A stretch of 64,000 bases of DNA, taken from NCBI RefSeq assembly GCF_000968015.1, contig NZ_LACH01000017.1, positions 310,001 to 374,000 on the forward strand, read 5' to 3'. This document shows, piece after piece, positions 53,380 to 62,940 of the stretch. The translations under genes and the position numbers were made by a program. Source of the DNA: Pseudomonas fluorescens (GTDB taxonomy: Bacteria > Pseudomonadota > Gammaproteobacteria > Pseudomonadales > Pseudomonadaceae). Each line of letters begins with the position of its first letter. Positions within the stretch are counted from its first letter, which is position 1. The notes under the pieces were generated by a model, which worked only from the letters and a program-made list of their open reading frames with translations, ran no database searches and was not told the origin of the DNA.

Positions 53380-54213
53380 CTAGCCGTAGCGACCAGTGAT
53401 GTAGTCTTCGGTCTGCTTCTTCGCCGGATTGGTGAACAGGGTGTCGGTGTCGCCGAATTCCACCAGTTTGCCCATGTACATGAACGCCGTGTAGTCGGAA
53501 ACCCGCGCGGCCTGTTGCATGTTGTGGGTCACGATGACGATGGTGAACTTCGATTTCAGTTCGTAGATCAGCTCTTCGACTTTCAGCGTGGAGATCGGGT
53601 CAAGTGCCGAGCACGGTTCGTCGAGCAGTAATACTTCTGGCTCCACGGCGATGGTGCGAGCGATTACCAGACGTTGTTGCTGACCACCGGACAGGCCGAG
53701 TGCCGATTCATGCAGACGGTCTTTGACTTCGTCCCACAGCGCCGCGCCTTTCAACGCCCACTCGACGGCTTCGTCGAGGATGCGCTTCTTGTTGATGCCC
53801 TGGATGCGCAGGCCGTAGACCACGTTCTCGTAGATGGTTTTCGGGAACGGGTTCGGCTTCTGGAACACCATGCCGACGCGACGACGCAGCTCGGCCACGT
53901 CTTCGCCCTTACGGTAGATGTTGTTGCCGTAGAGGTTGATCTCGCCTTCGACACGGCAGCCATCCACCAGGTCGTTCATGCGGTTGAACGTACGCAGCAG
54001 CGTGGACTTGCCACAGCCGGACGGGCCGATGAAGGCGGTCACGCGCTGTTTCGGGATGTTCATGCTGACGTCGTACAGCGCTTGTTTGTCACCGTAGAAC
54101 AGGCTCAGGCCCGGCACTTCAATCGCGACGGTTTCCTGTTCAAGGCTCAAGCTCTGCTTGTCGCGGCCCAGGGCAGACATGTTGATGCCGTGGGTATGTG
54201 CTTCGTGCTGCAT
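53380..54213 (-). CDS. pstB: Phosphate ABC transporter ATP-binding protein PstB
   Basis: A 277-residue ABC ATPase: Walker [10 protein letters not shown] (residues 63-71), signature [14 protein letters not shown], Walker [14 protein letters not shown] and switch His in [11 protein letters not shown]. Provides energy for phosphate uptake. An N-terminal extension of about 30 residues precedes the ATPase core; a GGGAG site lies upstream of the chosen ATG. Confidence 0.97.
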   Translation of the reverse strand: MQHEAHTHGINMSALGRDKQSLSLEQETVAIEVPGLSLFYGDKQALYDVSMNIPKQRVTAFIGPSGCGKSTLLRTFNRMNDLVDGCRVEGEINLYGNNIYRKGEDVAELRRRVGMVFQKPNPFPKTIYENVVYGLRIQGINKKRILDEAVEWALKGAALWDEVKDRLHESALGLSGGQQQRLVIARTIAVEPEVLLLDEPCSALDPISTLKVEELIYELKSKFTIVIVTHNMQQAARVSDYTAFMYMGKLVEFGDTDTLFTNPAKKQTEDYITGRYG

Positions 54214-54248
54214 GGGAGGCTCCCTGTGCTAACAAATTCGGTTCGGTT

Positions 54249-54322
54249 GTGTGGGAGCGAACCTGCTCGCGAAGGGGCCATCACTGGCGCCAAAAGCTTC
54301 GCGAGCAGGCTCGCTCCCACAG
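54249..54322. repeat. REP element pair inside the pst operon
   Basis: GTGGGAGCGAACCTGCTCGC and, inverted, GCGAGCAGGCTCGCTCCCAC enclose a short loop. It sits in the 130-base gap between pstA and pstB and could uncouple their expression or stabilise upstream mRNA. Confidence 0.85.
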
Positions 54323-54343
54323 GAAAATCAGTGCTGCATGAGA

Positions 54344-56014
54344 TCAGCTATCCAGCGCTTTGTACTTCTCGCGCAGGTGGTTACGGATGTAAACGGCCGA
54401 CAGGTTCAATGTCGCGATTACCAGCACCAGCAGCAGCGCCGTGGCGTACACCAGCGGCCGCGCAGCCTCGACGTTCGGGCTCTGGAAGCCGACGTCATAG
54501 ATGTGGAAGCCCAAGTGCATGATCTTCTGGTCCAGGTGCAAGTACGGGTAGTTGCCATCCACCGGCAGCGACGGCGCCAGTTTCACCACCCCCACCAGCA
54601 TCAGCGGCGCCACTTCACCGGCGGCGCGAGCCACGGCGAGGATCATGCCGGTCATCATCGCCGGGCTGGCCATCGGCAGCACGATCTTCCACAAGGTTTC
54701 AGCCTTGGTCGCGCCGAGGGCCAACGAGCCTTCGCGCACGGTGCGAGGAATCCGCGCCAGACCTTCTTCGGTGGCCACGATCACCACCGGCACCGCCAGC
54801 AGCGCCAGGGTCAGGGACGCCCAGAGCAGACCCGGCGTACCGAAGGTCGGTGCCGGCAGTGCTTCAGGGAAGAACAACCGGTCAACCGAACCGCCCAGCA
54901 CATAGACGAAGAAGCCCAGGCCGAACACGCCGTAAACAATGGCCGGAACACCGGCCAGGTTGTTCACCGCGATGCGGATAATCCGGGTCAACACGTTCTG
55001 CTTGGCATATTCACGCAGGTAAACCGCCGCCAGCACGCCGAACGGGGTCACGATCATCGCCATGATCAGGGTCATCATCACGGTGCCGAAAATCGCCGGG
55101 AAAATCCCGCCTTCGGTGTTCGCTTCACGGGGATCGTCGCTGAGGAATTCCCACATCTTGCTGAAGTAGAAACCGACCTTGGTGAAGGTGCCCATCGCGT
55201 TCGGCTGATAAGCATGGACCACTTTACCGATGCCGATTTCAATCTCTTTGCCGTTCGCATCGCGGGCCGTCAGGCTGTCGCGATTGAACTGGGCGTGCAG
55301 GTCGTTCAGGCGGACTTCGACCTCTTGATAACGAGCGTTGAGCTCGGCGCGCTCGGACTCCATGTCCGCTTGTGCGGTGGCATCGAGTTGGCCAGCCAGT
55401 TCCAGTTTGCGGCCGTGCAGACGGAGGCGCTCAAGACCCGCGTTGATCGCGCCGATGTCGGTTTTTTCCAGGTTCTTGAGCTGTGCCGCGAGTTTGTTGA
55501 CGCGATCGACACGGGCCTGCAGCTCAGGCCACGCAGCCTCGCCTTCAGCGATGACCTTGCCATCCTGTTTGACGTTGACCAGGTAGCCGTAGAAGTTGCC
55601 CCACTCGCGACGCTCAATGGCCATCAATTCAGGCGGGGTCTTCTGGTTAGTCAGCCACTCGCCGACGATCCAGGTGAAGTCGTTGCCGTTCAAGTCACGG
55701 TTGCCGACCTTGATCAGCTCCCGGGTCATGAACTCCGGGCCCTGATCAGGCACCGGCAGGCCAGCGCTTTTCAGGCGCTCGCGCGGCACTTCTTCTTTCT
55801 GCACCACTTCGCCGATGACGAGGTGGTTGGCCTGGCCCGGCACGTCGTAGCTGGCGTGAATCAAATCCGCCGGCCAGAAGTGACCCAGACCGCGCACGGC
55901 AATCACTGCCAGCAGGCCAATGGTCATGATGACCGCGATGGACACCGCGCCACCACTGATCCAGACGCCGGGGGCGCCGCTCTTGAACCATCCATTCAGG
56001 GAGTTCTGTTTCAC
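54344..56014 (-). CDS. pstA: Phosphate ABC transporter permease PstA
   Basis: A 556-residue permease, much longer than the about 300 residues of E. coli PstA. The extra part is a large periplasmic/coiled region between the first transmembrane helix (ISGGAVSIAVIMTIGLLAVI) and the permease core (residues about 300-550, GGIFPAIFGTVMMTLIMAMI onward, with the EAA-type loop EGLARIPRTVREGSLALGAT). The insert includes helical EKTDIGAIN and RLNDLHAQFNRDSL stretches. This long form is usual in Pseudomonas. Confidence 0.95.
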   Translation of the reverse strand: MKQNSLNGWFKSGAPGVWISGGAVSIAVIMTIGLLAVIAVRGLGHFWPADLIHASYDVPGQANHLVIGEVVQKEEVPRERLKSAGLPVPDQGPEFMTRELIKVGNRDLNGNDFTWIVGEWLTNQKTPPELMAIERREWGNFYGYLVNVKQDGKVIAEGEAAWPELQARVDRVNKLAAQLKNLEKTDIGAINAGLERLRLHGRKLELAGQLDATAQADMESERAELNARYQEVEVRLNDLHAQFNRDSLTARDANGKEIEIGIGKVVHAYQPNAMGTFTKVGFYFSKMWEFLSDDPREANTEGGIFPAIFGTVMMTLIMAMIVTPFGVLAAVYLREYAKQNVLTRIIRIAVNNLAGVPAIVYGVFGLGFFVYVLGGSVDRLFFPEALPAPTFGTPGLLWASLTLALLAVPVVIVATEEGLARIPRTVREGSLALGATKAETLWKIVLPMASPAMMTGMILAVARAAGEVAPLMLVGVVKLAPSLPVDGNYPYLHLDQKIMHLGFHIYDVGFQSPNVEAARPLVYATALLLVLVIATLNLSAVYIRNHLREKYKALDS

Positions 56015-56029
56015 AGACTTCTACCTTTC

Positions 56030-58312
56030 TTAAAGCGACGAGTATTTCTTGCGCAGACGCTGACGAATCAGTTCCGCGAGGGTGTTCATGACGAAGGTGA
56101 ACAGCAACAGCACCAGCGCCGAGAGGAACAGCACGCGGTAGTGGCTGCCGCCGACTTCCGATTCGGGCATTTCCACTGCGACGTTGGCGGCCAGGGTGCG
56201 CAGGCCTTCGAACAGGTTCATTTCCATGACCGGCGTGTTGCCGGTGGCCATCAGCACGATCATGGTTTCACCGACCGCACGGCCCATGCCGATCATCAGC
56301 GCCGAGAAGATACCCGGGCTGGCGGTGAGGATCACCACACGAGTCATGGTCTGCCACGGTGTGGCACCGAGGGCCAGGGAACCGAGGGTCAAACCGCGAG
56401 GCACGCTGAACACGGCGTCTTCGGCGATGGAGTAGATGTTCGGGATCACTGCAAAGCCCATGGCCAGACCGACCACCAGAGCGTTGCGCTGGTCGTAGGT
56501 GATGCCCAGGTCGTGGGAGATCCACATGCGCATGTCGCCGCCAAAGAACCAGGTTTCCATGTACGGGCTCATGTACAGCGAGAGCCAGCCCACGAACAGG
56601 ATCACCGGAATCAGAATTGCACTTTCCCAACCGTCCGGCACTTTCAGGCGGATGGATTCAGGCAGGCGGCTGAAGACGAAACCGGCCACCAGAATGCCAA
56701 TCGGCAAGAGCATCAGCAGGCTGAAGATGCCCGGCAAATGTCCTTCCACATACGGTGCGAGGAACAGACCGGCGAAGAAACCGAGGATCACCGTCGGCAT
56801 CGCTTCCATCAGTTCGATCACCGGTTTGACCTTGCGGCGCATGCCCGGGGCCATGAAGTACGCGGTGTAGATGGCAGCGGCGACGGCCAGTGGAGCGGCC
56901 AGCAGCATGGCGTAGAAGGCGGCTTTCAAGGTACCGAAGGTCAGCGGAGACAGACTCAGCTTGGGTTCGAAGTCGGTGTTGGCGGCGGTCGATTGCCAGA
57001 CGTATTTAGGCTCGTCGTAGTTCTCGTACCAGACCTTGCTCCACAACGCGCTCCAGGAAACCTCTGGGTGCGGGTTATCGAGCAGCAGCGGTTGAATCTT
57101 GCCGCCCGCCTCCACGATCACACGGTTGGCCCGTGGTGACAGGCCGAAGATGCCTTGGCCATCGACCACCTGGTCCACCAGCAAGGTGCGGTGGGCGGTG
57201 CTGTGGAACACGCCGAGCTTGCCGGACGCATCGAGAGCGATGAAGCCTTTGCGACGTTCTTCAGCGGTGATTTCAACGATCGGCGCAGTGCCCATCTGGA
57301 AGTTACGAATCTGCTTCAGACGCAGTTCGCCATCGTGGTCGCGGGCCATGAACCACTGGGCCAGACCACCCTTGGAATCACCGAGGATCAGCGAGATGCC
57401 ACCCACCAATTGAGTACTGGCGGTGATTTGCGCTTCGCCATCATCCAGCAGTTTGTAGCGACCGTTGAGGCTCTTGTCGCGCAGGCTGAACACGTCGGCC
57501 TGGGCGCGACCGTTAATCACGTACAGCCATTGCTGGCGTGGGTCGACGAAGATGTTCTTCACCGGCTCGGTCATCTGCGGCAGATCGATGCGCTTCTGCT
57601 CGTTGGTGATTTCGCCGGTCATCATGTTTTCTTCGCTGGTCAGCGACAAAACGTTGAGTTGCGCACCGGTGGAACCCACCAGCATCAGGGTGGTGTCGGT
57701 AGCGTTCAGGCTGATGTGTTCCAGCGCACCGCCCGCTTCGTTCAGCGCAATCGGCGTTTCGCCATACGGGTATTCGATGGCCGGCGAGATGGTTTTCTTG
57801 CCGTCCGGGTAGCTGACTTTATAAGTGTGACGGAACACCAGTGCCTGACCGTTGGACAAGCCCACCGCCACCAATGGATGGCCGGGCTGGTCTTCGCCGA
57901 TGGAGGTCACGGTAGTGCCGGCCGGAATCGACAGATCGACGCGCTTGAGTTCAGCGCCGCTGTCGATATCGAAGAACAGGGCCTGGCCCTTGTCGGAAAC
58001 CCGCATGGCGACCTGATTCTGTTCTTCCAGGGAGATCATCAACGGCTTGCCGGCGTCTTGCATCCAGGCGGGCGTGATGGCGTCCTTGGCGGTCAGGTCG
58101 GCGCCCTGAAACAGGGGAGCGACAACGTAAGCAAGGAAGAAAAAGATCAGCGTGATCGCGCCGAGAACGGCGAGGCCGCCCACGAGGACGTACCAACGGG
58201 TCAGGCGATCTTTGAGCGCGCGGATGCGGCGCTTGCGTTGCAGCTCAGGCGTATTGAAGTCAATTCGCTTGGGGGGATTTGTAGTCATGGTGGAATTGGC
58301 CAGATCATTCAT
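56030..58312 (-). CDS. pstC: Phosphate ABC transporter permease PstC
   Basis: A 760-residue permease using the ATG at 58312. One N-terminal helix (LVGGLAVLGAITLIFFFLAY), then about 400 residues predicted to lie in the periplasm with beta-propeller-like repeats (LFFDIDSGAELKRVDLSI; GVFHSTAHRTLLVDQVVDG), then the transport core (PLTFGTLKAAFYAMLLAAPL; PRGLTLGSLALGATPWQTMT). The large insert is typical of the Pseudomonas long PstC. A near-perfect PHO box lies 23 bases upstream, so transcription can restart here after pstS. Confidence 0.95.
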   Translation of the reverse strand: MNDLANSTMTTNPPKRIDFNTPELQRKRRIRALKDRLTRWYVLVGGLAVLGAITLIFFFLAYVVAPLFQGADLTAKDAITPAWMQDAGKPLMISLEEQNQVAMRVSDKGQALFFDIDSGAELKRVDLSIPAGTTVTSIGEDQPGHPLVAVGLSNGQALVFRHTYKVSYPDGKKTISPAIEYPYGETPIALNEAGGALEHISLNATDTTLMLVGSTGAQLNVLSLTSEENMMTGEITNEQKRIDLPQMTEPVKNIFVDPRQQWLYVINGRAQADVFSLRDKSLNGRYKLLDDGEAQITASTQLVGGISLILGDSKGGLAQWFMARDHDGELRLKQIRNFQMGTAPIVEITAEERRKGFIALDASGKLGVFHSTAHRTLLVDQVVDGQGIFGLSPRANRVIVEAGGKIQPLLLDNPHPEVSWSALWSKVWYENYDEPKYVWQSTAANTDFEPKLSLSPLTFGTLKAAFYAMLLAAPLAVAAAIYTAYFMAPGMRRKVKPVIELMEAMPTVILGFFAGLFLAPYVEGHLPGIFSLLMLLPIGILVAGFVFSRLPESIRLKVPDGWESAILIPVILFVGWLSLYMSPYMETWFFGGDMRMWISHDLGITYDQRNALVVGLAMGFAVIPNIYSIAEDAVFSVPRGLTLGSLALGATPWQTMTRVVILTASPGIFSALMIGMGRAVGETMIVLMATGNTPVMEMNLFEGLRTLAANVAVEMPESEVGGSHYRVLFLSALVLLLFTFVMNTLAELIRQRLRKKYSSL

Positions 58313-58334
58313 TCGCACACCCTAGCGATCCTGT

Positions 58335-58352
58335 ATGACAGAAAGATGACAG
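58335..58352 (-). promoter_or_regulatory. PHO box upstream of pstC
   Basis: On the minus strand CTGTCAT-CTTT-CTGTCAT, a perfect double repeat of the PhoB-binding consensus. It gives pstC-pstA-pstB-phoU its own phosphate-controlled promoter. Confidence 0.92.
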
Positions 58353-58413
58353 TGCAGTGACGCAACAAATCCGCCGCCCGTGGAAACTGGCAGTGGATCG
58401 AAAATTTGGGGGC

Positions 58414-58513
58414 TGTAGGAGCTGTCGAGTGAAACGAGGCTGCGATCTTTTGATCTTGCAGTTGGAAGCCAGATCAAAAGATCGCAGCCTCGGTTCCCTC
58501 GACAGCTCCTACA
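58414..58513. repeat. Long inverted repeat downstream of pstS (TGTAGGAGCTGTCGAG family)
   Basis: TGTAGGAGCTGTCGAG ... GGCTGCGATCTTTTGATCT and its inverted copy AGATCAAAAGATCGCAGCC ... CTCGACAGCTCCTACA form a very long, nearly perfect stem. It lies right after the pstS stop and may attenuate read-through, favouring excess PstS over the membrane parts. A half copy occurs at 2,896-2,940. Confidence 0.85.
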
Positions 58514-58543
58514 CAGGCCCGGGTTTACCCCGAACCTAGGGTT

Positions 58544-59545
58544 TTACTTTTTTGCGACTTCAGCGCCACCTTCCTGCAGACCCAGGTCAGCCAGTGCTTT
58601 TGCAGCAACCTTGGCCGGCAGTGGGATGTAGCCGTCTTTCACTACAACTTCCTGGCCCTGTTTGGACAGAACCAGTTTCACGAACTCAGCTTCCAGCGGA
58701 GCCAGAGGCTTGTTCGGGGCTTTGTTGACGTAAACGTAGAGGAAACGCGACAGCGGGTACTTGCCGTTCAGGGCGTTTTCTTCGGTGTCTTCGATGAATT
58801 CAGTGGTGCCTTTCTTGGCCAGGGCCACAGTCTTCACGCTAGCGGTTTTGTAGCCGATGCCCGAGTAACCAACGCCGTTCAGCGAGGAGCTGATCGACTG
58901 CACGACCGAAGCCGAACCTGGTTGTTCGTTGACGTTTGGCTTGTAGTCACCTTTGCACAGGGCTTCTTCTTTGAAGTAGCCGTAGGTGCCGGATACCGAG
59001 TTACGACCGAACAGCTGAACCGGCTTGTTGGCCAGGTCGCCGGTCACGCCCAGGTCGCCCCAGGTTTTCACGTCGGTTTTAGCGCCGCACAGACGAGTGG
59101 ACGAGAAGATCGCGTCAACTTGTTCCATGGTCAGGTGCTGGATCGGGTTGTCCTTGTGGACGAAGATTGCCAGGGCGTCCACGGCAACCGGGATAGCGGT
59201 TGGCTTGTAGCCGTACTTCTGCTCGAAGGCAGCCAGTTCGGTGTCCTTCATCTTGCGGCTCATCGGGCCCAGGTTAGCGGTGCCCTCAGTCAGCGCAGGC
59301 GGCGCAGTGGCGGAGCCAGCGGCCTGAATCTGAATGTTTACGTTCGGGTATTCTTTTTTGTAGTTCTCAGCCCACAGGGTCATGAGGTTGGCCAGGGTAT
59401 CGGAGCCGACGCTGGACAGGTTGCCCGACACACCAGTGGTCTTGGTGTAGCTCGGGATCGACGGGTCAACAGCGGCGAACGCGTTGGCAGTCGCAACGCC
59501 AGCAGCGACAAAAGTCATTGCCGCCATCAAACGCTTCAGTTTCAT
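58544..59545 (-). CDS. pstS: Phosphate-binding periplasmic protein PstS
   Basis: A 333-residue protein with signal peptide ([17 protein letters not shown]). Phosphate-site elements: [20 protein letters not shown], then [20 protein letters not shown] with MSRKM, and [18 protein letters not shown]. It captures Pi and delivers it to PstC/PstA. Preceded by a PHO box and separated from pstC by a long inverted repeat. Confidence 0.97.
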   Translation of the reverse strand: MKLKRLMAAMTFVAAGVATANAFAAVDPSIPSYTKTTGVSGNLSSVGSDTLANLMTLWAENYKKEYPNVNIQIQAAGSATAPPALTEGTANLGPMSRKMKDTELAAFEQKYGYKPTAIPVAVDALAIFVHKDNPIQHLTMEQVDAIFSSTRLCGAKTDVKTWGDLGVTGDLANKPVQLFGRNSVSGTYGYFKEEALCKGDYKPNVNEQPGSASVVQSISSSLNGVGYSGIGYKTASVKTVALAKKGTTEFIEDTEENALNGKYPLSRFLYVYVNKAPNKPLAPLEAEFVKLVLSKQGQEVVVKDGYIPLPAKVAAKALADLGLQEGGAEVAKK

Positions 59546-59623
59546 GCCTTACTCCTAGCAGATAGGGTGTGTTAAGTCGGGGCCAAGTATCAGCAGGCCG
59601 TGTGAACACTCTATGGCTGAAAT

Positions 59624-59641
59624 ATGACAATTAGATGAAAG
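59624..59641 (-). promoter_or_regulatory. PHO box upstream of pstS
   Basis: On the minus strand CTTTCAT-CTAA-TTGTCAT; each half differs from CTGTCAT by one base and spacing is canonical. Located 79 bases before the pstS start. Confidence 0.85.
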
Positions 59642-59670
59642 GCCAGCATTGGGCTTATTGCAGGATAATT

Positions 59671-59745
59671 CGCGTCGCTCCCACAGGGGATCTGCGGTGA
59701 TCACAGAACCAATGTGGGAGCGAGCTTGCTCCGGGCGGCGTTCCG
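59671..59745. repeat. REP element pair
   Basis: CGCGTCGCTCCCACAGGGGA and, inverted, CAATGTGGGAGCGAGCTTGC. Lies between pstS and the transporter gene; may help end transcription of the transporter gene, which stops at 59,781 on the minus strand. Confidence 0.75.
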
Positions 59746-59780
59746 ACGATGAGGCCGGTACAGTCAAAGAAAGGGGTCGA

Positions 59781-61079
59781 TTAACGCCCCTTCTTCCAGA
59801 GGTACGCACCCACAAGAACACCGACACCGCAAATGATCGCTACGTAATAGGCAGGCCCCATCGGGCTTTCCTTGAGCAACAAGGTGACAACCATTGGGGT
59901 CAGGCCGCCGAAGATGGCGTAGGCCAGGTTGTAGGAGAACGACAGCCCGCTGAAGCGCACCACCGCCGGGAAGGCTTTGACCATCACATATGGCACCGCA
60001 CCGATGGTGCCGACCAGCAAGCCGGTCAAGGCGTACATCGGGAACAGCCAGTCAGGGTGGTTGAACAGGCTGTGGTAGAAGGTCCACGAACTGATCAGCA
60101 ACGCGGCACTGCCAAATACAAACACCCGACCAGCACCGAAGCGGTCAGCCAGCGCACCTGAGGCGACGCAGCCCAGGCTCAGAAACACGATCGCCAGGCT
60201 GTTGGCCTGCAACGCGGTGGTTGGCGAGAAGTGGTAGACGGTCTGCAGCACGGTCGGGGTCATCAGGATGACGACGATGATGCCGGCAGACAGCAGCCAG
60301 GTCAGCAGCATGGAAATCAGGATCGCCCCGCGATGGTCGCGCAACACGGCGCGCAGCGGCACTTCTTCTGCCAGGGCCTTGCGCAGTTGCAGCTCGGCGA
60401 ACACCGGAGTCTCGTGCAGCCAGCGGCGCAGGTAAACCGAGAACAGGCCGAACACGCCACCCAGCAGAAACGGAATCCGCCAGGCGTAATCCGAAACTTC
60501 AACCGGGGTGTAAATGCTGTTGATTGCGGTGGCGACCAGCGAGCCCAGCAGGATACCGGCCGTCAGGCCGCAGGTCAGGGTGCCGCAGGCGTAGCCAATG
60601 TGGCGTTGCGGCACGTGTTCGGAAACGAATACCCATGCGCCCGGCACTTCACCGCCAATCGCGGCGCCTTGAATCACCCGCATCAGCAGCAACAGGATGG
60701 GTGCCCACATGCCGATCTGCGCATAAGTCGGCAGCAAACCCATGATCAGGGTCGGCACCGCCATCATGAAAATGCTCAGGGTGAACATCTTCTTGCGTCC
60801 CAGCAGGTCGCCGAAGTGCGCCATGACAATGCCGCCCAAAGGTCGCGCGAGGTAGCCGGCGGCAAAGATCCCGAAGGTCTGCATCAAACGCAGCCACTCG
60901 GGCATGTCGGCCGGGAAGAACAGCTTGCCGACCACCGTGGCGAAGAACACGAAGATGATGAAATCGTAAAACTCCAGCGCGCCGCCCAAGGCAGACAGCG
61001 ACAAGGTCTTGTAGTCGTTGCGAGTCAGCGGACGTGCGGACTGGGTTGGCTGCGCGATGCTCGAAGGCGCTGTGGTCAT
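59781..61079 (-). CDS. MFS transporter, metabolite:H+ symporter (MHS) type
   Basis: A 432-residue inner-membrane carrier using the ATG at 61079; the longer frame to 61157 begins with a Cys-rich stretch that is not typical and is rejected. Twelve hydrophobic helices are expected. MHS signatures: GGALEFYDFIIFVFFATVV, GYLARPLGGIVMAHFGDLLG followed by RKKMF, and LMRVIQGAAIGGEVPGAWVF. Such carriers import organic acids or osmolytes with protons; the substrate cannot be told. A transporter of this kind follows pstS in P. aeruginosa. Confidence 0.9.
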   Translation of the reverse strand: MTTAPSSIAQPTQSARPLTRNDYKTLSLSALGGALEFYDFIIFVFFATVVGKLFFPADMPEWLRLMQTFGIFAAGYLARPLGGIVMAHFGDLLGRKKMFTLSIFMMAVPTLIMGLLPTYAQIGMWAPILLLLMRVIQGAAIGGEVPGAWVFVSEHVPQRHIGYACGTLTCGLTAGILLGSLVATAINSIYTPVEVSDYAWRIPFLLGGVFGLFSVYLRRWLHETPVFAELQLRKALAEEVPLRAVLRDHRGAILISMLLTWLLSAGIIVVILMTPTVLQTVYHFSPTTALQANSLAIVFLSLGCVASGALADRFGAGRVFVFGSAALLISSWTFYHSLFNHPDWLFPMYALTGLLVGTIGAVPYVMVKAFPAVVRFSGLSFSYNLAYAIFGGLTPMVVTLLLKESPMGPAYYVAIICGVGVLVGAYLWKKGR

Positions 61080-61442
61080 GGCAAGGCTTCTCTTATAGTC
61101 GGATCTGCAACCCCAACAACGCTGGCTGAGGCTTGGGCAGGTCCGGCACGATAGCAAATTGTTCGAAAAAGCACATAGAGGTGCGTATTTGACGGTCGAA
61201 ATGAGAACCGGACGGTCGTCTCGGAGTCTACCGACCGATATACTCGCAATCCTGCATCTGCTTGTAAGGGGTTGCTGTGCGAAAACGTCGTTGGCAGCCG
61301 TCAGCCGATTTCGCAGAGTTTCCCTTTAGGCGCCTTACGAAAAACGTGACGAACGTAGTATGTTCGGGGTGAATCGTTTTTCTTTGAGACGGCTATTCAC
61401 CTGAAGTACCAATGAGAGTCACGGGTCAGAGGCACCCCCGGC
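61080..61442. promoter_or_regulatory. Divergent intergenic region
   Basis: 363 bases between the transporter and the thioesterase gene, transcribed away from each other. GACGGTC occurs twice (GACGGTCGAAATG, GGACGGTCGTCTC at about 61,190-61,220), with an inverted ACCGACCG nearby, possibly an operator. No gene or RNA recognised. Confidence 0.4.
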
Positions 61443-61847
61443 ATGATAGAGCTCGAACAAGAAGATCCAATCCCGCAAGGCGACCTTGCCCTGCAAATTA
61501 CCGCGCTCCCTCGCGAAACCAACGGCTTTGGCGATATTTTCGGCGGTTGGCTGGTGTCGCAGATGGATTTGGCCGGCACCGCGATGGCCAGCAAAGTTGC
61601 GGGTGGCCGCGTGGCTACGGTTGCGATCGACCGCATGGCGTTTCTGGTTCCGGTAGCGGTGGGCGCTCAGCTCTCCTTCTATACCCAGGCGCTGGAAATC
61701 GGCCGCAGCTCGATTCAGATGATGGTCGAAGTCTGGAGTGACGATCCGCTGTCCAGCGAGTGGCGTAAAGTGACTGAAGCCGTGTTTGTGTTCGTCGCCA
61801 TCGACGGCAGCGGTCGCACCCGTTCGGTTCCGCCTAGAGCGCGTTAA
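61443..61847 (+). CDS. Acyl-CoA thioesterase, hotdog fold (YciA type)
   Basis: A 134-residue single hotdog domain. The family helix and catalytic Asp are visible in NGFGDIFGGWLVSQMDLAGT; the rest is LVPVAVGAQLSFYTQALEIG and KVTEAVFVFVAID. It hydrolyses acyl-CoA to free acid and CoA, acting in the cytoplasm as a multimer. Chain-length preference cannot be read. The ribosome site is weak (AGAGG about 10 bases upstream). Confidence 0.9.
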   Translation: MIELEQEDPIPQGDLALQITALPRETNGFGDIFGGWLVSQMDLAGTAMASKVAGGRVATVAIDRMAFLVPVAVGAQLSFYTQALEIGRSSIQMMVEVWSDDPLSSEWRKVTEAVFVFVAIDGSGRTRSVPPRAR

Positions 61848-61904
61848 ACACTGCGACCTTTTTGCGGTCCATTGCAGTCATTGTTCCTGATCGAGAGTTG
61901 CCCC

Positions 61905-62804
61905 ATGAGCACGCCCAACGTTGAAGCCGTGAAACTGGATGAACTGAACTGCTGGCGCATCCGCCACGGTCAGGCCGAACTGCTGGTTGCCCAGCAGGGC
62001 GCGCACATCCTCAGTTATCAAGTGGCCGGGCAACCGCCGCTGATCTGGCTCAACGACGAGGCCGTGTTCAAGACGGGCAAGAGCATACGCGCCGGGGTTC
62101 CGGTGTGCTGGCCGTGGTTCGGCAATCTGCCGCGCAACCCGCAGAGCGTTCAGGCGATGCGCGTCAGCAACGAAGCGCCGACCGCCCACGGGCTGGTAAG
62201 GGCGATGGACTGGGAGCTGGGCGGCATTGAAACCGAGGGCGAAAGCCTGAAGGTGGAGTTTGTTCTGCCATACCCTGAAGGCGGCTTGCCAGGCTGGCCG
62301 CATCAAGTGGATTTGAAGCTGAGCATTCGTCTGGATGAGCAACTGCACATCAGCCTGACCAGCCATAACCAGGGCGCTGACAAAGTCACCATCAGCCAGG
62401 CGCTGCACAGCTATTTCGCGGTCAGCGATGTACGCGAAGTGCATGTCGAAGGGCTGGATGGCTTGAGTTACATCGAAACCCTGGACGACTGGAAAACCGT
62501 CACTCAGACCGGCGATCTGCGTTTTGCCGGTGAGACCGATCGTATCTATCTCAATACCCCGGCGAAGCTGAGCATTGTCGATCCGGCCTGGGAACGGCGC
62601 ATCGAGCTGACCAGCAGCGGTTCACGCTCGGCGGTGATCTGGAATCCGTGGATTGAACGCGCTGCGGCGTTCAGTGACATGGCCGACGATGGCTGGCAGC
62701 GCATGCTGTGCATTGAAACGGCGAATGTGATGGATGATGTGGTGACGCTGGCGCCGGGTGCGAGCCATACCTTAGGCGTGAGCATCGCCAGCAAATCTCT
62801 ATAA
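61905..62804 (+). CDS. D-hexose-6-phosphate mutarotase (YeaD type)
   Basis: A 299-residue aldose-1-epimerase-like enzyme using the ATG at 61905. Motifs: LLVAQQGAHILSYQVAG, SIRAGVPVCWPWFGNLPRN, APTAHGLVRAMDWEL with the conserved His, SQALHSYFAVSD with the catalytic His and NPWIERAAAFSDMADDGW. It interconverts anomers of glucose-6-phosphate. Soluble; family length normal. Confidence 0.9.
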   Translation: MSTPNVEAVKLDELNCWRIRHGQAELLVAQQGAHILSYQVAGQPPLIWLNDEAVFKTGKSIRAGVPVCWPWFGNLPRNPQSVQAMRVSNEAPTAHGLVRAMDWELGGIETEGESLKVEFVLPYPEGGLPGWPHQVDLKLSIRLDEQLHISLTSHNQGADKVTISQALHSYFAVSDVREVHVEGLDGLSYIETLDDWKTVTQTGDLRFAGETDRIYLNTPAKLSIVDPAWERRIELTSSGSRSAVIWNPWIERAAAFSDMADDGWQRMLCIETANVMDDVVTLAPGASHTLGVSIASKSL

Positions 62805-62821
62805 GCAACACCCCAGAACCA

Positions 62822-62912
62822 ATGTGGGAGCGAGCTTGCTCGCGATGAGGGCATAACATTCAACATCAATGTTGACTGTTACACCGCCATCGCGAGCAAG
62901 CTCGCTCCCACA
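62822..62912. repeat. REP element pair
   Basis: ATGTGGGAGCGAGCTTGCTC and, inverted, GCGAGCAAGCTCGCTCCCAC flank a 40-base middle containing a smaller pair (ACATTCAACATCAATGTTGA). It separates two convergent genes and probably ends both transcripts. Confidence 0.85.
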
Positions 62913-62940
62913 GTTGATCTTTGTCAGCCTGACTGGCGCG

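Noticed and set aside
54251..57139. A 962-residue open frame on the plus strand opposite pstA and pstC
   Set aside because: Composition is dominated by His, Gln, Arg and Gly, it has no family motifs, and it lies antisense to well-supported genes; it is a GC-bias shadow.
61080..61157. Longer N-terminus of the MFS transporter
   Set aside because: The added residues are Cys/Arg-rich and atypical, while the start at 61079 begins the usual MHS N-terminus.
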